Origin: Hydractinia symbiolongicarpus
Lineage: Eukaryota > Cnidaria > Hydrozoa > Anthoathecata > Hydractiniidae
Assembly (NCBI RefSeq): GCF_029227915.1
Contig: NC_079880.1
Span: 7,690,001-7,754,000 of the forward strand
Reading direction: 5' to 3'
DNA length: 64,000 nt
Shown here: positions 1-9,916 of the stretch, one piece after another
How positions within the stretch are numbered: the first letter of the stretch is position 1
Layout of the letters: each line of letters starts with the position of its first letter
Notes under the pieces: generated by a model
The model's input: only the letters and a program-made list of their open reading frames with translations
The model's database searches: none
Told to the model about the DNA's origin: nothing
Position numbers and translations under genes: made by a program

Positions 1-960
1 CGTCAATTAAATGCACTTTTTAAAAATGTCTCTATTTCTTCAGCGCGCGCAAACAGCTAGGATTGATCCCACAGTAAACAAAGACTTATTTATCTAAATT
101 TTTAAATGAAGCGTTACCACACCGCACAGTGTAATCGCTGAGTTCCAGCAATCAGGTCAAATTAAGAAGAATGTTATTTCTTGGAGTCCAATTGTCTCAT
201 TGATGACCTTTATAAGGTCAAAGTCTAAAATCAGTTCAATTAAGTCCCACAATCAATCGTTTTACTGTTAAAAGCGATGCAACCTAGTAATGTCAGAAAC
301 ATATGGTTAAATGCATGTTGGTACGAATATGTGACGCAACCGTTGTAACTCAAACGGATTGATACCACTAGAACGTCAATGACATGCACTTTTTAAAAAT
401 GTCTCTATTTCTTCAGCGCGCGCAAACAGCTAGGAATGGTCCCGCAGTAAAAAATTACTTATTTATCTACATTTTCAAATAAAGCGTACCACAGCGCCCA
501 GTGTAATCGTTGAGTTCAAGCAATCATGAAAAATTAAGAAGAATATTATTTCTTGGAGTTCAATTGTCTCATTTATCAGATTTATAAAGTCAAAGTCCAA
601 AGCAGTTCAATTAAGTCGCACAGTCAATCGTTTCCGTGTTAAAAGCAAGAGCTAACGGCTAGGTTTGGTCCTACAGTAAAAATTGACTAATTTATCTACA
701 TTTTTAATAAAGTGCTATCACAGCGCCCAGTGTAATCGTTGAGTTCAAGCAATCATGTCAAATTAAGAAGAATGTTCTTTCTTGGAGACCAATTGTCTCA
801 TTTATCACATTTATAAGTTCAAAGTCTAAAATCGGTTCAATTAATACCCACAGTCAATCGTTTCTCTGTTAAAACCTATGCAACCTAGTAATAGGGGAAT
901 CAAATCTCTAAGTACATGTTGGTACGAATACTTGACGCAACCGTTGTAACTGAAACGGAT
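1..960 (+). repeat. Distant echo copy of 6,715-7,674
   Basis: Register marks at 2, 375 and 976 match marks at 6716, 7089 and 7690, a constant offset of 6,714 bp. Both blocks hold a full monomer followed by the fused 601 bp monomer. The match stops at about 950, where this copy reads aacggattgataccgctag and the other reads aacggacttatacc. A shorter echo of the first two marks lies at 11,359 and 11,732. Confidence 0.85.
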
Positions 961-975
961 TGATACCGCTAGAAA
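375..975 (+). repeat. Fused composite monomer (601 bp)
   Basis: Two monomers are joined with about 145 bp missing. Sequence runs normally to cgtgttaaaagc near 646, then jumps to aagagctaacggct, skipping the end of one monomer and the start of the next. The same junction recurs in fused monomers at 7089-7689, 13592-14193, 16148-16749, 19311-19912, 26334-26895 and 30597-31158, so this is one deletion event that was later copied. Confidence 0.9.
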
Positions 976-1348
976 GTCATGGAAATGCACTTTTTGAAAA
1001 TGTCTCTATTTCTTCAGCGCGTGCTAACGGCTAGGATTGGTTCCACAGTTAAAAATGAGTTATTTATTTAAATATTTCAACAAAGCGCAACCACAGTGCA
1101 CAGTGTAATCGCTGAGTCCCAGCAATCAGGTCAAATTAAGAAGAATGTTAATTCTTGGAGTCCAATTGTCTCATTGATGACCTGTATAACGTCAAAGTCT
1201 AAAATCAGTTCAATTAAGTCCAACAGTCAATCTTTTTCCTGTTAAAAGCGATGCAGCCTAGTGACATCGGAAAAATATCGCTAAATACATGTTGGTACGA
1301 ATATGTCACGCAACTCTTGTAACTCAAACGGATTGATACCGCTAGAAC
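976..1348 (+). repeat. Single full monomer leading into the trimer HOR
   Basis: A complete 373 bp monomer of the type that forms the third member of the following trimer. It carries gatgacctgtataacgtc in place of the palindromic gacctttataaggtc. Its start reads gtcatggaaatg rather than the usual gtcaatgaaatg. Confidence 0.85.
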
Positions 1349-1551
1349 GTCAATTAAATGCACTTTTTAAAAATGTCTCTATTTCTTCAGCGCGCGCAAA
1401 CAGCTAGGATTGATCCCACAGTAAACAAAGACTTATTTATCTAAATTTTTAAATAAAGCGGTTCCACACCGCACAGTGTAATCGCTGAGTTCCAGCAATC
1501 AGGTCAAATTAAGAAGAATGTTATTTCTTGGAGTCCAATTGTCTCATTGAT

Positions 1552-1566
1552 GACCTTTATAAGGTC
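1552..1566. other. Subtype-specific palindrome gacctt-tat-aaggtc (example)
   Basis: A 6 bp perfect inverted repeat around tat, present in monomers with ctcattgatgacctttataagg. Other subtypes have gacctgtataacgtc or atcacatttataaggtc at this spot, where the dyad is lost. It is useful as a subtype marker. Confidence 0.65.
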
Positions 1567-1791
1567 AAAGTCTAAAATCAGTTCAATTAAGTCCCACAAT
1601 CATGTTGAATGTTATTTCTTGCATGTTGGTACGAATATGTGACGCAACCGTTGTACCCCAAACGGACGGATACTGTAAGAAACTCAATGAAATGTAGTGT
1701 TTGAAACTGTCTCAATTTCTTCAGGACGCGCTAACGGCTACGATTGGTCCCATAGTACAAAATGACTTATTTATCTAAATTTTTAAATGAA

Positions 1792-1806
1792 GCGCTACCA
1801 CAGCGC
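1792..1806. other. Conserved 15 bp dyad, canonical form (example)
   Basis: gcgct-accac-agcgc: a 5 bp stem with a 5 base loop, found at the same place (about 110 bases after the register mark) in nearly every monomer. No protein or RNA function can be assigned from sequence. Confidence 0.7.
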
Positions 1807-2428
1807 CCTGTGTAATCTCTAAGTTCCAGCAATCAAGTCAAATTAAGTAGAATGTTCTTTCTTGGAGTCCAGTTGTCTCATTTATCACATTTATAAGGTC
1901 AAAGTCTAAAATCAGTTCAATTAAGTCCCAAAATCAATCGTGTCACTGTTGAAAGCGATGCAACCTAGTAATGTCAGAAACATATGGCTAAATGCATGTT
2001 GGTACGAATATGTGACGCAACCGTTCTAACTCAAACGGATTGATACCGCTAGAAATTCACTGAAATGCACTTTTTGAAAATGTCTCTATTTCTTCAGCGC
2101 GTGCTAACGGCTAGGATTGGTTCCACAGTTAAAAATGAGTTATTTATTTAAATATTTAAACAAAGCGCTACCACAGCGCACAGTGTAATCGCTGAGTTCC
2201 AGCAATCAGGTCAAATTAAGAAGAATGTTATTTCTTGGAGTCCAATTGTCTCATTGATGACCTGTATAACGTCAAAGTCTAAAATCAGTTCAATTAAGTC
2301 CCACAGTCAATCGTTTCACTGTTAAAAGCGATGCAACCTAGTAATGTCAGAAACATATGGCTAAATGCATGTTGGTACGAATATGTGACGCAACCTTTGT
2401 AACTCAAACGGATTGATACCGCTAGAAC

Positions 2429-3500
2429 GTCAATTAAATGCACTTTTTAAAAATGTCTTCAGCGCGCGCAAACAGCTAGGATTGATCCCACAGTAAACAA
2501 AGACTTATTTATCTAAATTTTTAAATAAAGCGGTACCACACCGCACAGTGTAATCGCTGAGTTCCAGCAATCAGGTCAAATTAAGAAGATTGTTATTTCT
2601 TGGAGTGCAATTGTCTCATTGATGACCTTTATAAGGTCAAAGTCTAAAATCAGTTCAATTATGTCCCACAATCATGTTGAATGTTATTTCTTGCATGTTG
2701 GTACGAATATGTGACGCAACCGTTGTACCCCAAACGGACGGATACTGTAAGAAACTCAATGAAATGTAGTGTTTGAAACTGTCTCAATTTCTTCAGGACG
2801 CGCTAACGGCTACGATTGGTCCCATAGTACAAAATGACTTATTTATCTAAATTTTTAAATGAAGCGCTACCACAGCGCCCAGTGTAATCGCTAAGTTCCA
2901 GCAATCAAGTCAAATTAAGTAGAATGTTCTTTCTTGGAGTCCAGTTGTCTCATTTATCACATTTATAAGGTCAAAGTCTAAAATCAGTTCAATTAAGTCC
3001 CAAAATCAATCGTTTCACTGTTGAAAGCGATGCAACCTAGTAATGTCAGAAACATATGGCTAAATGCATGTTGGTACGAATATGTGACGCAACCGTTGTA
3101 ACTCAAACGGATTGATACCGCTAGAAAGTCACTGAAATGCACTTTTTGAAAATGTCTCTATTTTTTCAGCGCGTGCTAACGGCTAGGATTGGTTCCACAG
3201 TTAAAAATGAGTTATTTATTTAAATATTTAAACAAAGCGCTACCACAGCGCACAGTGTAATCGCTGAGTTCCAGCAATCAGGTCAAATTAAGAAGAATGT
3301 TATTTCTTGGAGTCCAATTGTCTCATTGATGACCTGTATAACGTCAAAGTCTAAAATCAGTTCAATTAAGTCCCACAGTCAATCGTTTCACTGTTAAAAG
3401 CGATGCAACCTAGTAATGTCAGAAACATATGGCTAAATGCATGTTGGTACGAATATGTGACGCAACCTTTGTAACTCAAACGGATTGATACCGCTAGAAC
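2429..3500 (+). repeat. Trimer HOR unit A2 (1,072 bp)
   Basis: Monomers start at 2429 (326 bp), 2755 (373 bp) and 3128 (373 bp). An 8 bp deletion gives aaatgtcttcagcgc. It shares diagnostic variants with A4: gcggtaccacaccgc, gaagattgttatt, ggagtgcaattg, cgtttcactg and gaaagtcactg. Confidence 0.93.
2530..2544. other. Conserved dyad, compensated form (example)
   Basis: gcggt-accac-accgc: both stem halves differ from the canonical form, yet pairing is kept. The same version is present in the monomers starting at 4573, 6010, 10279, 22474, 35981 and 40799. Confidence 0.65.
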
Positions 3501-4572
3501 GTCAATTAAATGCACTTTTTAAAAATGTCTTCAGCGCGCGCAAACAGCTAGGATTGATCCCACAGTAAACAAAGACTTATTTATCTAAATTTTTAAATGA
3601 AGCGTTACCACACCGTACAGTGTAATCGCTGAGTTCCAGCAATCAGGTCAAATTAAGAAGAATGTTACTTCTTGGAGTCCAATTGTCTCATTGATGACCT
3701 TTATAAGGTCAAAGTCTAAAATCAGTTCAATTAAGTCCCACAATCATGTTGAATGTTATTTCTTGCATGTTGGTACGAATATGTGACGCAACCGTTGTAC
3801 CCCAAACGGACGGATACTGTAAGAAACTCAATGAAATGTAGTGTTTGAAACTGTCTCAATTTCTTCAGGACGCGCTAACGGCTACGATTGGTCCCATAGT
3901 ACAAAATGACTTATTTATCTAAATTTTTAAATGAAGCGCTACCACAGCGCCCAGTGTAATCTCTAAGTTCCAGCAATCAAGTCAAATTAAGTAGAATGTT
4001 CTTTCTTGGAGTCCAGTTGTCTCATTTATCACATTTATAAGGTCAAAGTCTAAAATCAGTTCAATTAAGTCCCAAAATCAATCGTGTCACTGTTGAAAGC
4101 GATGCAACCTAGTAATGTCAGAAACATATGGCTAAATGCATGTTGGTACGAATATGTGACGCAACCGTTGTAACTCAAACGGATTGATACCGCTAGAAAT
4201 TCACTGAAATGCACTTTTTGAAAATGTCTCTATTTCTTCAGCGCGTGCTAACGGCTAGGATTGGTTCCACAGTTAAAAATGAGTTATTTATTTAAATATT
4301 TAAACAAAGCGCTACCACAGCGCACAGTGTAATCGCTGAGTTCCAGCAATCAGGTCAAATTAAGAAGAATGTTATTTCTTGGAGTCCAATTGTCTCATTG
4401 ATGACCTGTATAACGTCAAAGTCTAACATCAGTTCAATTAAGTCCCACAGTCAATCGTTTCACTGTTAAAAGCGATGCAACCTAGTAATGTCAGAAACAT
4501 ATGGCTAAATGCATGTTGGTACGAATATGTGACGCAACCTTTGTAACTCAAACGGATTGATACCGCTAGAAC
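3501..4572 (+). repeat. Trimer HOR unit A3 (1,072 bp)
   Basis: Monomers start at 3501 (326 bp), 3827 and 4200. Its first monomer reads gcgttaccacaccgtac and gaatgttacttcttgg, both shared with the partial unit at 5645. Its later monomers share tgtaatctctaag, cgtgtcactg and gaaattcactg with A1. Confidence 0.93.
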
Positions 4573-5644
4573 GTCAATTAAATGCACTTTTTAAAAATGT
4601 CTTCAGCGCGCGCAAACAGCTAGGATTGATCCCACAGTAAACAAAGACTTATTTATCTAAATTTTTAAATAAAGCGGTACCACACCGCACAGTGTAATCG
4701 CTGAGTTCCAGCAATCAGGTCAAATTAAGAAGATTGTTATTTCTTGGAGTGCAATTGTCTCATTGATGACCTTTATAAGGTCAAAGTCTAAAATCAGTTC
4801 AATTACGTCCCACAATCATGTTGAATGTTATTTCTTGCATGTTGGTACGAATATGTGACGCAACCGTTGTACCCCAAACGGACGGATACTGTAAGGAACT
4901 CAATGAAATGTAGTGTTTGAAACTGTCTCAATTTCTTCAGGACCCGCTAACGGCTACGATTGGTCCCATAGTACAAAATGACTTATTTATCTAAATTTTT
5001 AAATGAAGCGCTACCACAGCGCCCAGTGTAATCGCTAAGTTCCAGCAATCAAGTCAAATTAAGTAGAATGTTCTTTCTTGGAGTCCAGTTGTCTCATTTA
5101 TCACATTTATAAGGTCAAAGTCTAAAATCAGTTCAATTAAGTCCCAAAATCAATCGTTTCACTGTTGAAAGCGATGCAACCTAGTAATGTCAGAAACATA
5201 TGGCTAAATGCATGTTGGTACGAATATGTGACGCAACCGTTGTAACTCAAACGGATTGATACCGCTAGAAAGTCACTGAAATGCACTTTTTGAAAATGTC
5301 TCTATTTCTTCAGCGCGTGCTAACGGCTAGGATTGGTTCCACAGTTAAAAATGAGTTATTTATTTAAATATTTAAACAAAGCGCTACCACAGCGCACAGT
5401 GTAATCGCTGAGTTCCAGCAATCAGGTCAAATTAAGAAGAATGTTATTTCTTGGAGTCCAATTGTCTCATTGATGACCTGTATAACGTCAAAGTCTAAAA
5501 TCAGTTCAATTAAGTCCCACAGTCAATCGTTTCACTGTTAAAAGCGATGCAACCTAGTAATGTCAGAAACATATGGCTAAATGCATGTTGGTACGAATAT
5601 GTGACGCAACCTTTGTAACTCAAACGGATTGATACCGCTAGAAC
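4573..5644 (+). repeat. Trimer HOR unit A4 (1,072 bp)
   Basis: Monomers start at 4573 (326 bp), 4899 and 5272. It is nearly identical to A2 at an offset of 2,144 bp, which makes a two-trimer (hexamer) unit the larger repeat. A private change, gtaaggaactcaatg, is seen near 4893. Confidence 0.93.
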
Positions 5645-6715
5645 GTCAATTAAATGCACTTTTTAAAAATGTCTTCAGCGCGAGCAAACAGCTAGGATTG
5701 ATCCCACAGTAAACAAAGACTTATTTATCTAAATTTTTAAATGAAGCGTTACCACACCGTACAGTGTAATCGCTGAGTTCCAGCAATCAGGTCAAATTAA
5801 GAAGAATGTTACTTCTTGGAGTCCAATTGTCTCATTGATGACCTGTATAACGTCAAAGTCTAAAATCAGTTCAATTAAGTCCCACAGTCAATCGTTTTAC
5901 TGTTAAAAGCGATGCAGCCTAGTGACATCGGAAAAATATCGCTAAATACATGTTGGTACGAATATGTCACGCAACTCTTGTAACTCAAACGGATTGATAC
6001 CGCTAGAACGTCAATTAAATGCACTTTTTAAAAATGTCTCTATTTCTTCAGCGCGCGCAAACAGCTAGGATTGATCCCACAGTAAACAAAGACTTATTTA
6101 TCTAAATTTTTAAATAAAGCGGTACCACACCGCACAGTGTTATCGCTGAGTTCCAGCAATCAGGTCAAATTAAGAAGAATGTTATTTCTTGGAGTGCAAT
6201 TGTCTCATTGATGACCTTTATAAGGTCAAAGTCTAAAATCAGTTCAATTAAGTCCCACAATCATGTTGAATGTTATTTCTTGCATGTTGGTACGAATATG
6301 TGACGCAACCGTTGTACCCCAAACGGACGGATACTGTAAGAAACTCAATGAAATGTAGTGTTTGAAACTGTCTCAATTTCTTCAGGACGCGCTAACGGCT
6401 ACGATTGGTCCCACAGTACAAAATGACTTATTTATCTAAATTTTTAATGAAGCGCTACCACAGCGCCCAGTGTAATCGCTATGTTCCAGCAATCAAGTCA
6501 AATTAAGTAGAATGTTCTTTCTTGGAGTCCAGTTGTCTCATTTATCACATTTATAAGGTCAAAGTCTAATATCAGTTCAATTAAGTCCCACAATCAATCG
6601 TTTCACTGTTAAAAGCGATGCAACCTAGTAATGTCAGAAACATATCGCTAAATACATGTTGGTACGAATATGTCACGCAACTCTTGTAACTCAAACGGAT
6701 TGATACCGCTAGAAC
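5645..6715 (+). repeat. Broken end of the trimer block
   Basis: A 365 bp monomer (5645) starts as the first monomer of A3 but switches near 5830 to the gacctgtataacgtc type. It is followed by a 334 bp defective monomer (6010) and a 372 bp monomer (6344). The switch looks like an exchange between monomer types that ended the regular trimer series. Confidence 0.85.
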
Positions 6716-8427
6716 GTCAATTAAATGCACTTTTTAAAAATGTCTCTATTTCTTCAGCGCGCGCAAACAGCTAGGATTGATCCCACAGTAAACTAAGACT
6801 TATTTATCTAAATTTTTAAATGAAGCGTTACCACACCGCACAGTGTAATCGCCGAGTTCCAGCAATCAGGTCAAATTAAGAAGAATGTTATTTCTTGGAG
6901 TCCAATTGTCTCATTGATGACCTTTATAAGGTCAAAGTCTAAAATCAGTTCAATTAAGTCCCACAATCAATCGTTTCACTGGTAAAAGCGATGCAACCTA
7001 CTAATGTCAGAAACATATGGCTAAATTCATGTTGGTACGAATATGTGACGCAACCGTTGTAACTCAAACGGATTGATACCACTAGAACGTCAATGACATG
7101 CACTTTTTAAAAATGTCTCTATTTCTTCAGCGCGCGCAAACAGCTAGGATTGGTCCCGCAGTAAAAAATTACTTATTTATCTACATTTTCAAATAAAGCG
7201 TACCACAGCGCCCAGTGTAATCGTTGAGTTCAAGCAATCATGACAAATTAAGAAGATTATATTTCTTGGAGTTCAATTGTCTCATTTATCAGATTTATAA
7301 GGTCAAAGTCCAAAGCAGTTCAATTAAGTCGCACAGTCAATCGTTTCCCTGTTAAAAGCAAGAGCTAACGGCTAGGATTGGTCCTACAGTAAAAATTGAC
7401 TAATTTATCTACATTTTTTAATAAAGTGCTATCACAGCGCCCAGTGTAATCGTTGAGTTCAAGCAATCATGTCAAATTAAGAAGAATGTTCTTTCTTGGA
7501 GACCAATTGTCTCATTTATCACATTTATAAGTTCAAAGTCTAAATTCGGTTCAATTAATACCCACAGTCAATCGTTTCTCTGTTAAAACCTATGCAACCT
7601 AGTAATAGGGGAATCAAATCTCTAAGTACATGTTGGTACGAATACTTGACGCAACCGTTGTAACTCAAACGGACTTATACCTTTAGAAACTCAATGAAAT
7701 ATAGTTTTTGAAACTGTCTCTATTTACTCAGCGCGCGATAACGGCTAGGATTGGTCCCACAGTAAAAAATGATTTATTTATCTACATTTTTTAATAAAGC
7801 GCTATCACAGCGCCCAGTGTAATCGTTAAGTTCAAGCAATCATGTCAAGTTAAAAAGAATGTTATTTCTTGGAGACCAATTGTCTCATTTATCACATTTA
7901 AAAGGTCAAAGTCTAAAATCAGTTCAATTAAGTCCCACAGTCAATCGTTTTACTGTTAAAAGCGATGCAGCCTAGTGACATCGGAAAAATATCGCTAAAT
8001 ACATGTTGGTACGAATATGTCACGCAACTCTTGTAACTCAAACGGATTGATACCGCTAGAACGTCAATTAAATGCACTTTTTAAAAATGTCTTCAGCGCG
8101 CGCAAACAGCTAGGATTGATTCCACAGTAAACAAAGACTTATTTATCTAAATTTTTAAATGAAGCGTTACCACACCGCACAGTGTAATCGCTGAGTTCCA
8201 GCAATCAGGTCAAGTTAAGAAGAATGTTATTTCTTGGGGTCCAATTGTCTCATTGATGACCTTTATAAGGTCAAAGTCTAAAATTAGTTCAATTAAGTCC
8301 CACAATCAATCGTTTCACTGTTAAAAGCGATGCAACCTAGTAATGTCAGAAACATATGGCTAAATGCATGTTGTTACGAATATGTGACGCAACCATTGTA
8401 ACTCAAACGGATTGATACCGCTAGAAA
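6716..8427 (+). repeat. Mixed monomers including a fused monomer
   Basis: Register marks fall at 6716 (373 bp), 7089 (fused, 601 bp, junction near 7360), 7690 (373 bp) and 8063 (365 bp, with the 8 bp ctctattt deletion). The first two match the start of the window. No short-period HOR is seen here. Confidence 0.85.
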
Positions 8428-9916
8428 GTCAATGAAATGCACTTTTTGAAAATGTTTCTATTTCTTCAGCACGTGCTAACGGCTAGTATTGGTCCCACAG
8501 TTAAAAATGACTTATTTATTTAAATATTTAATCAAAGCGCAACCACAGCGCACAGTGTAATCGCTGAGTTATAGCAATCAAGTCACATTAAGAAGAATGT
8601 TATTTCTTGGTGTCCAATTGTCTCATTAATGACCTGTATAACGTCAAAGTCTAAAATCAGTTCAATTAAGTCCCACAGTCAATCGTTTTACTGTTAAAAG
8701 CGATGCAGCCTAGTGACATCGGAGAAATATCGCTAAATACATGTTGGTACGAATATGTCACGCAACTGTTGTTACTCAAACGGATTGATACCGCTAGAAC
8801 GTCAAGGACATGCACTTTTTAAAAATGTCTCTATGTCTTCAGCGCGCGCAAACAGCTAGGATTGGTCCCACAGTAAAAAAAGACTTATTTATCTAAATTT
8901 TTAAATGAAGCGCTCCCATAGCGCCCAGTGTAATCGCTGAGTTCCAGTAATCATGTCAAATTAAGAAGAATTTTATTTCTTGGAGTCCAATTGTCTCATT
9001 TATCACATTTATAAGTTCAAAGTCCAAAGCAGTTCAATTAAGTCCCACAGTCAATCGTTTTACTGTTAATAGCGATGCAACCTTGTAATAACAGAAACAT
9101 ATCGCTAAATACTTGTTGGTACGAATACTTGACGCAACCATTGTAACTCAAACGGATTGATACCGCTAGAAAGTCAATTAAATGCACTTTTTGAAAATGT
9201 TTCTATTTCTTCACACGTGCTAACGGCTAGTATTGGTCCCACAGTTAAAAATGACTTATTTATTTAAATATTTAAACAAAGCGCAACCACAGCGCACAGT
9301 GTAATCGCTGAGTTACAGCAATCAAGTCACATTAAGAAGAATGTTATTTCTTGGTGTCCAATTGTCTCATTAATGACCTGTATAACGTCAATGTCTTAAA
9401 TCAGTTCAATTAAGTCCCACAGTCAATCGTTTTACTGTTAAAAGCGATGCAGCCTAGTGACATCGGAGAAATATCGCTAACTACATGTTGGTACGAATAT
9501 GTCACGCAACTGTTGTTACTCAAACGGATTGATACCGCTAGAACGTCAAGGACATGCACTTTTTAAAAATGTCTCTATGTTTTCAGCGCGCGCAAAGGGC
9601 TAGGATTGGTCCCACAGTAAAAAAAGACTTATTTATCTAAATTTTTAAATGAAGCGCTCCCATAGCGCCCAGTGTAATCGCTGAGTTCCAGTAATCATGT
9701 CAAATTAAGAAGAATTTTATTTCTTGGAGTCCAATTGTCTCATTTATCACATTTATAAGTTCAAAGTCCAAAGCAGTTTAATTAAGTCCCACAGTCAATC
9801 GTTTTACTGTTAATAGCAATGCAACCTTGTAATAACAGAAACATATTGCTAAATACTTGTTGGTACGAATACTTGACGCAACCGTTGTAACTCAAACGGA
9901 CTGATACCGTTAGAAA
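8428..9916 (+). repeat. Dimer HOR, two copies (745 and 744 bp)
   Basis: Monomers at 8428 and 8801 are repeated at 9173 and 9545. Shared marks are gctaacggctagtattgg, cattaagaagaatg with cttggtgtcc, and the start gtcaaggacatgcac. The gtcaaggac type also appears at 12849 and 15405, linking this block to the later 2,556 bp duplication. Confidence 0.88.

Larger units (their letters stand above)
1349..2428 (+). repeat. Trimer HOR unit A1 (1,080 bp)
   Basis: Three monomers start at 1349 (334 bp, defective), 1683 (373 bp) and 2056 (373 bp). This copy keeps the 8 bp ctctattt that the next three units lack in their first monomer. In its second and third monomers it agrees with unit A3, reading tgtaatctctaag, cgtgtcactg and gaaattcactg. 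A2 and A4 read differently at these sites. Confidence 0.93.

Noticed and set aside
1115-1145. Possible pol III B box on the minus strand (gggaccaatcc, 8 of 11 to the tRNA consensus)
   Set aside because: No A box is found at a suitable distance upstream and no t-run terminator is consistently placed. The match is probably chance.
1285-1300. CENP-B-box-like attcgtaccaacat on the minus strand
   Set aside because: It matches ttcg and the internal a, but the required cggg is atgt, so only 6 of the 9 fixed positions fit. It is not a CENP-B box.
1552-1575. Hammerhead-ribozyme-like tgatga, then a short stem, then aaa
   Set aside because: The core needs ctgatga followed by a stem and gaaa. Here the first base is t and the stem is followed by tcaaag. 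Other subtypes destroy the stem, so a ribozyme is not supported.
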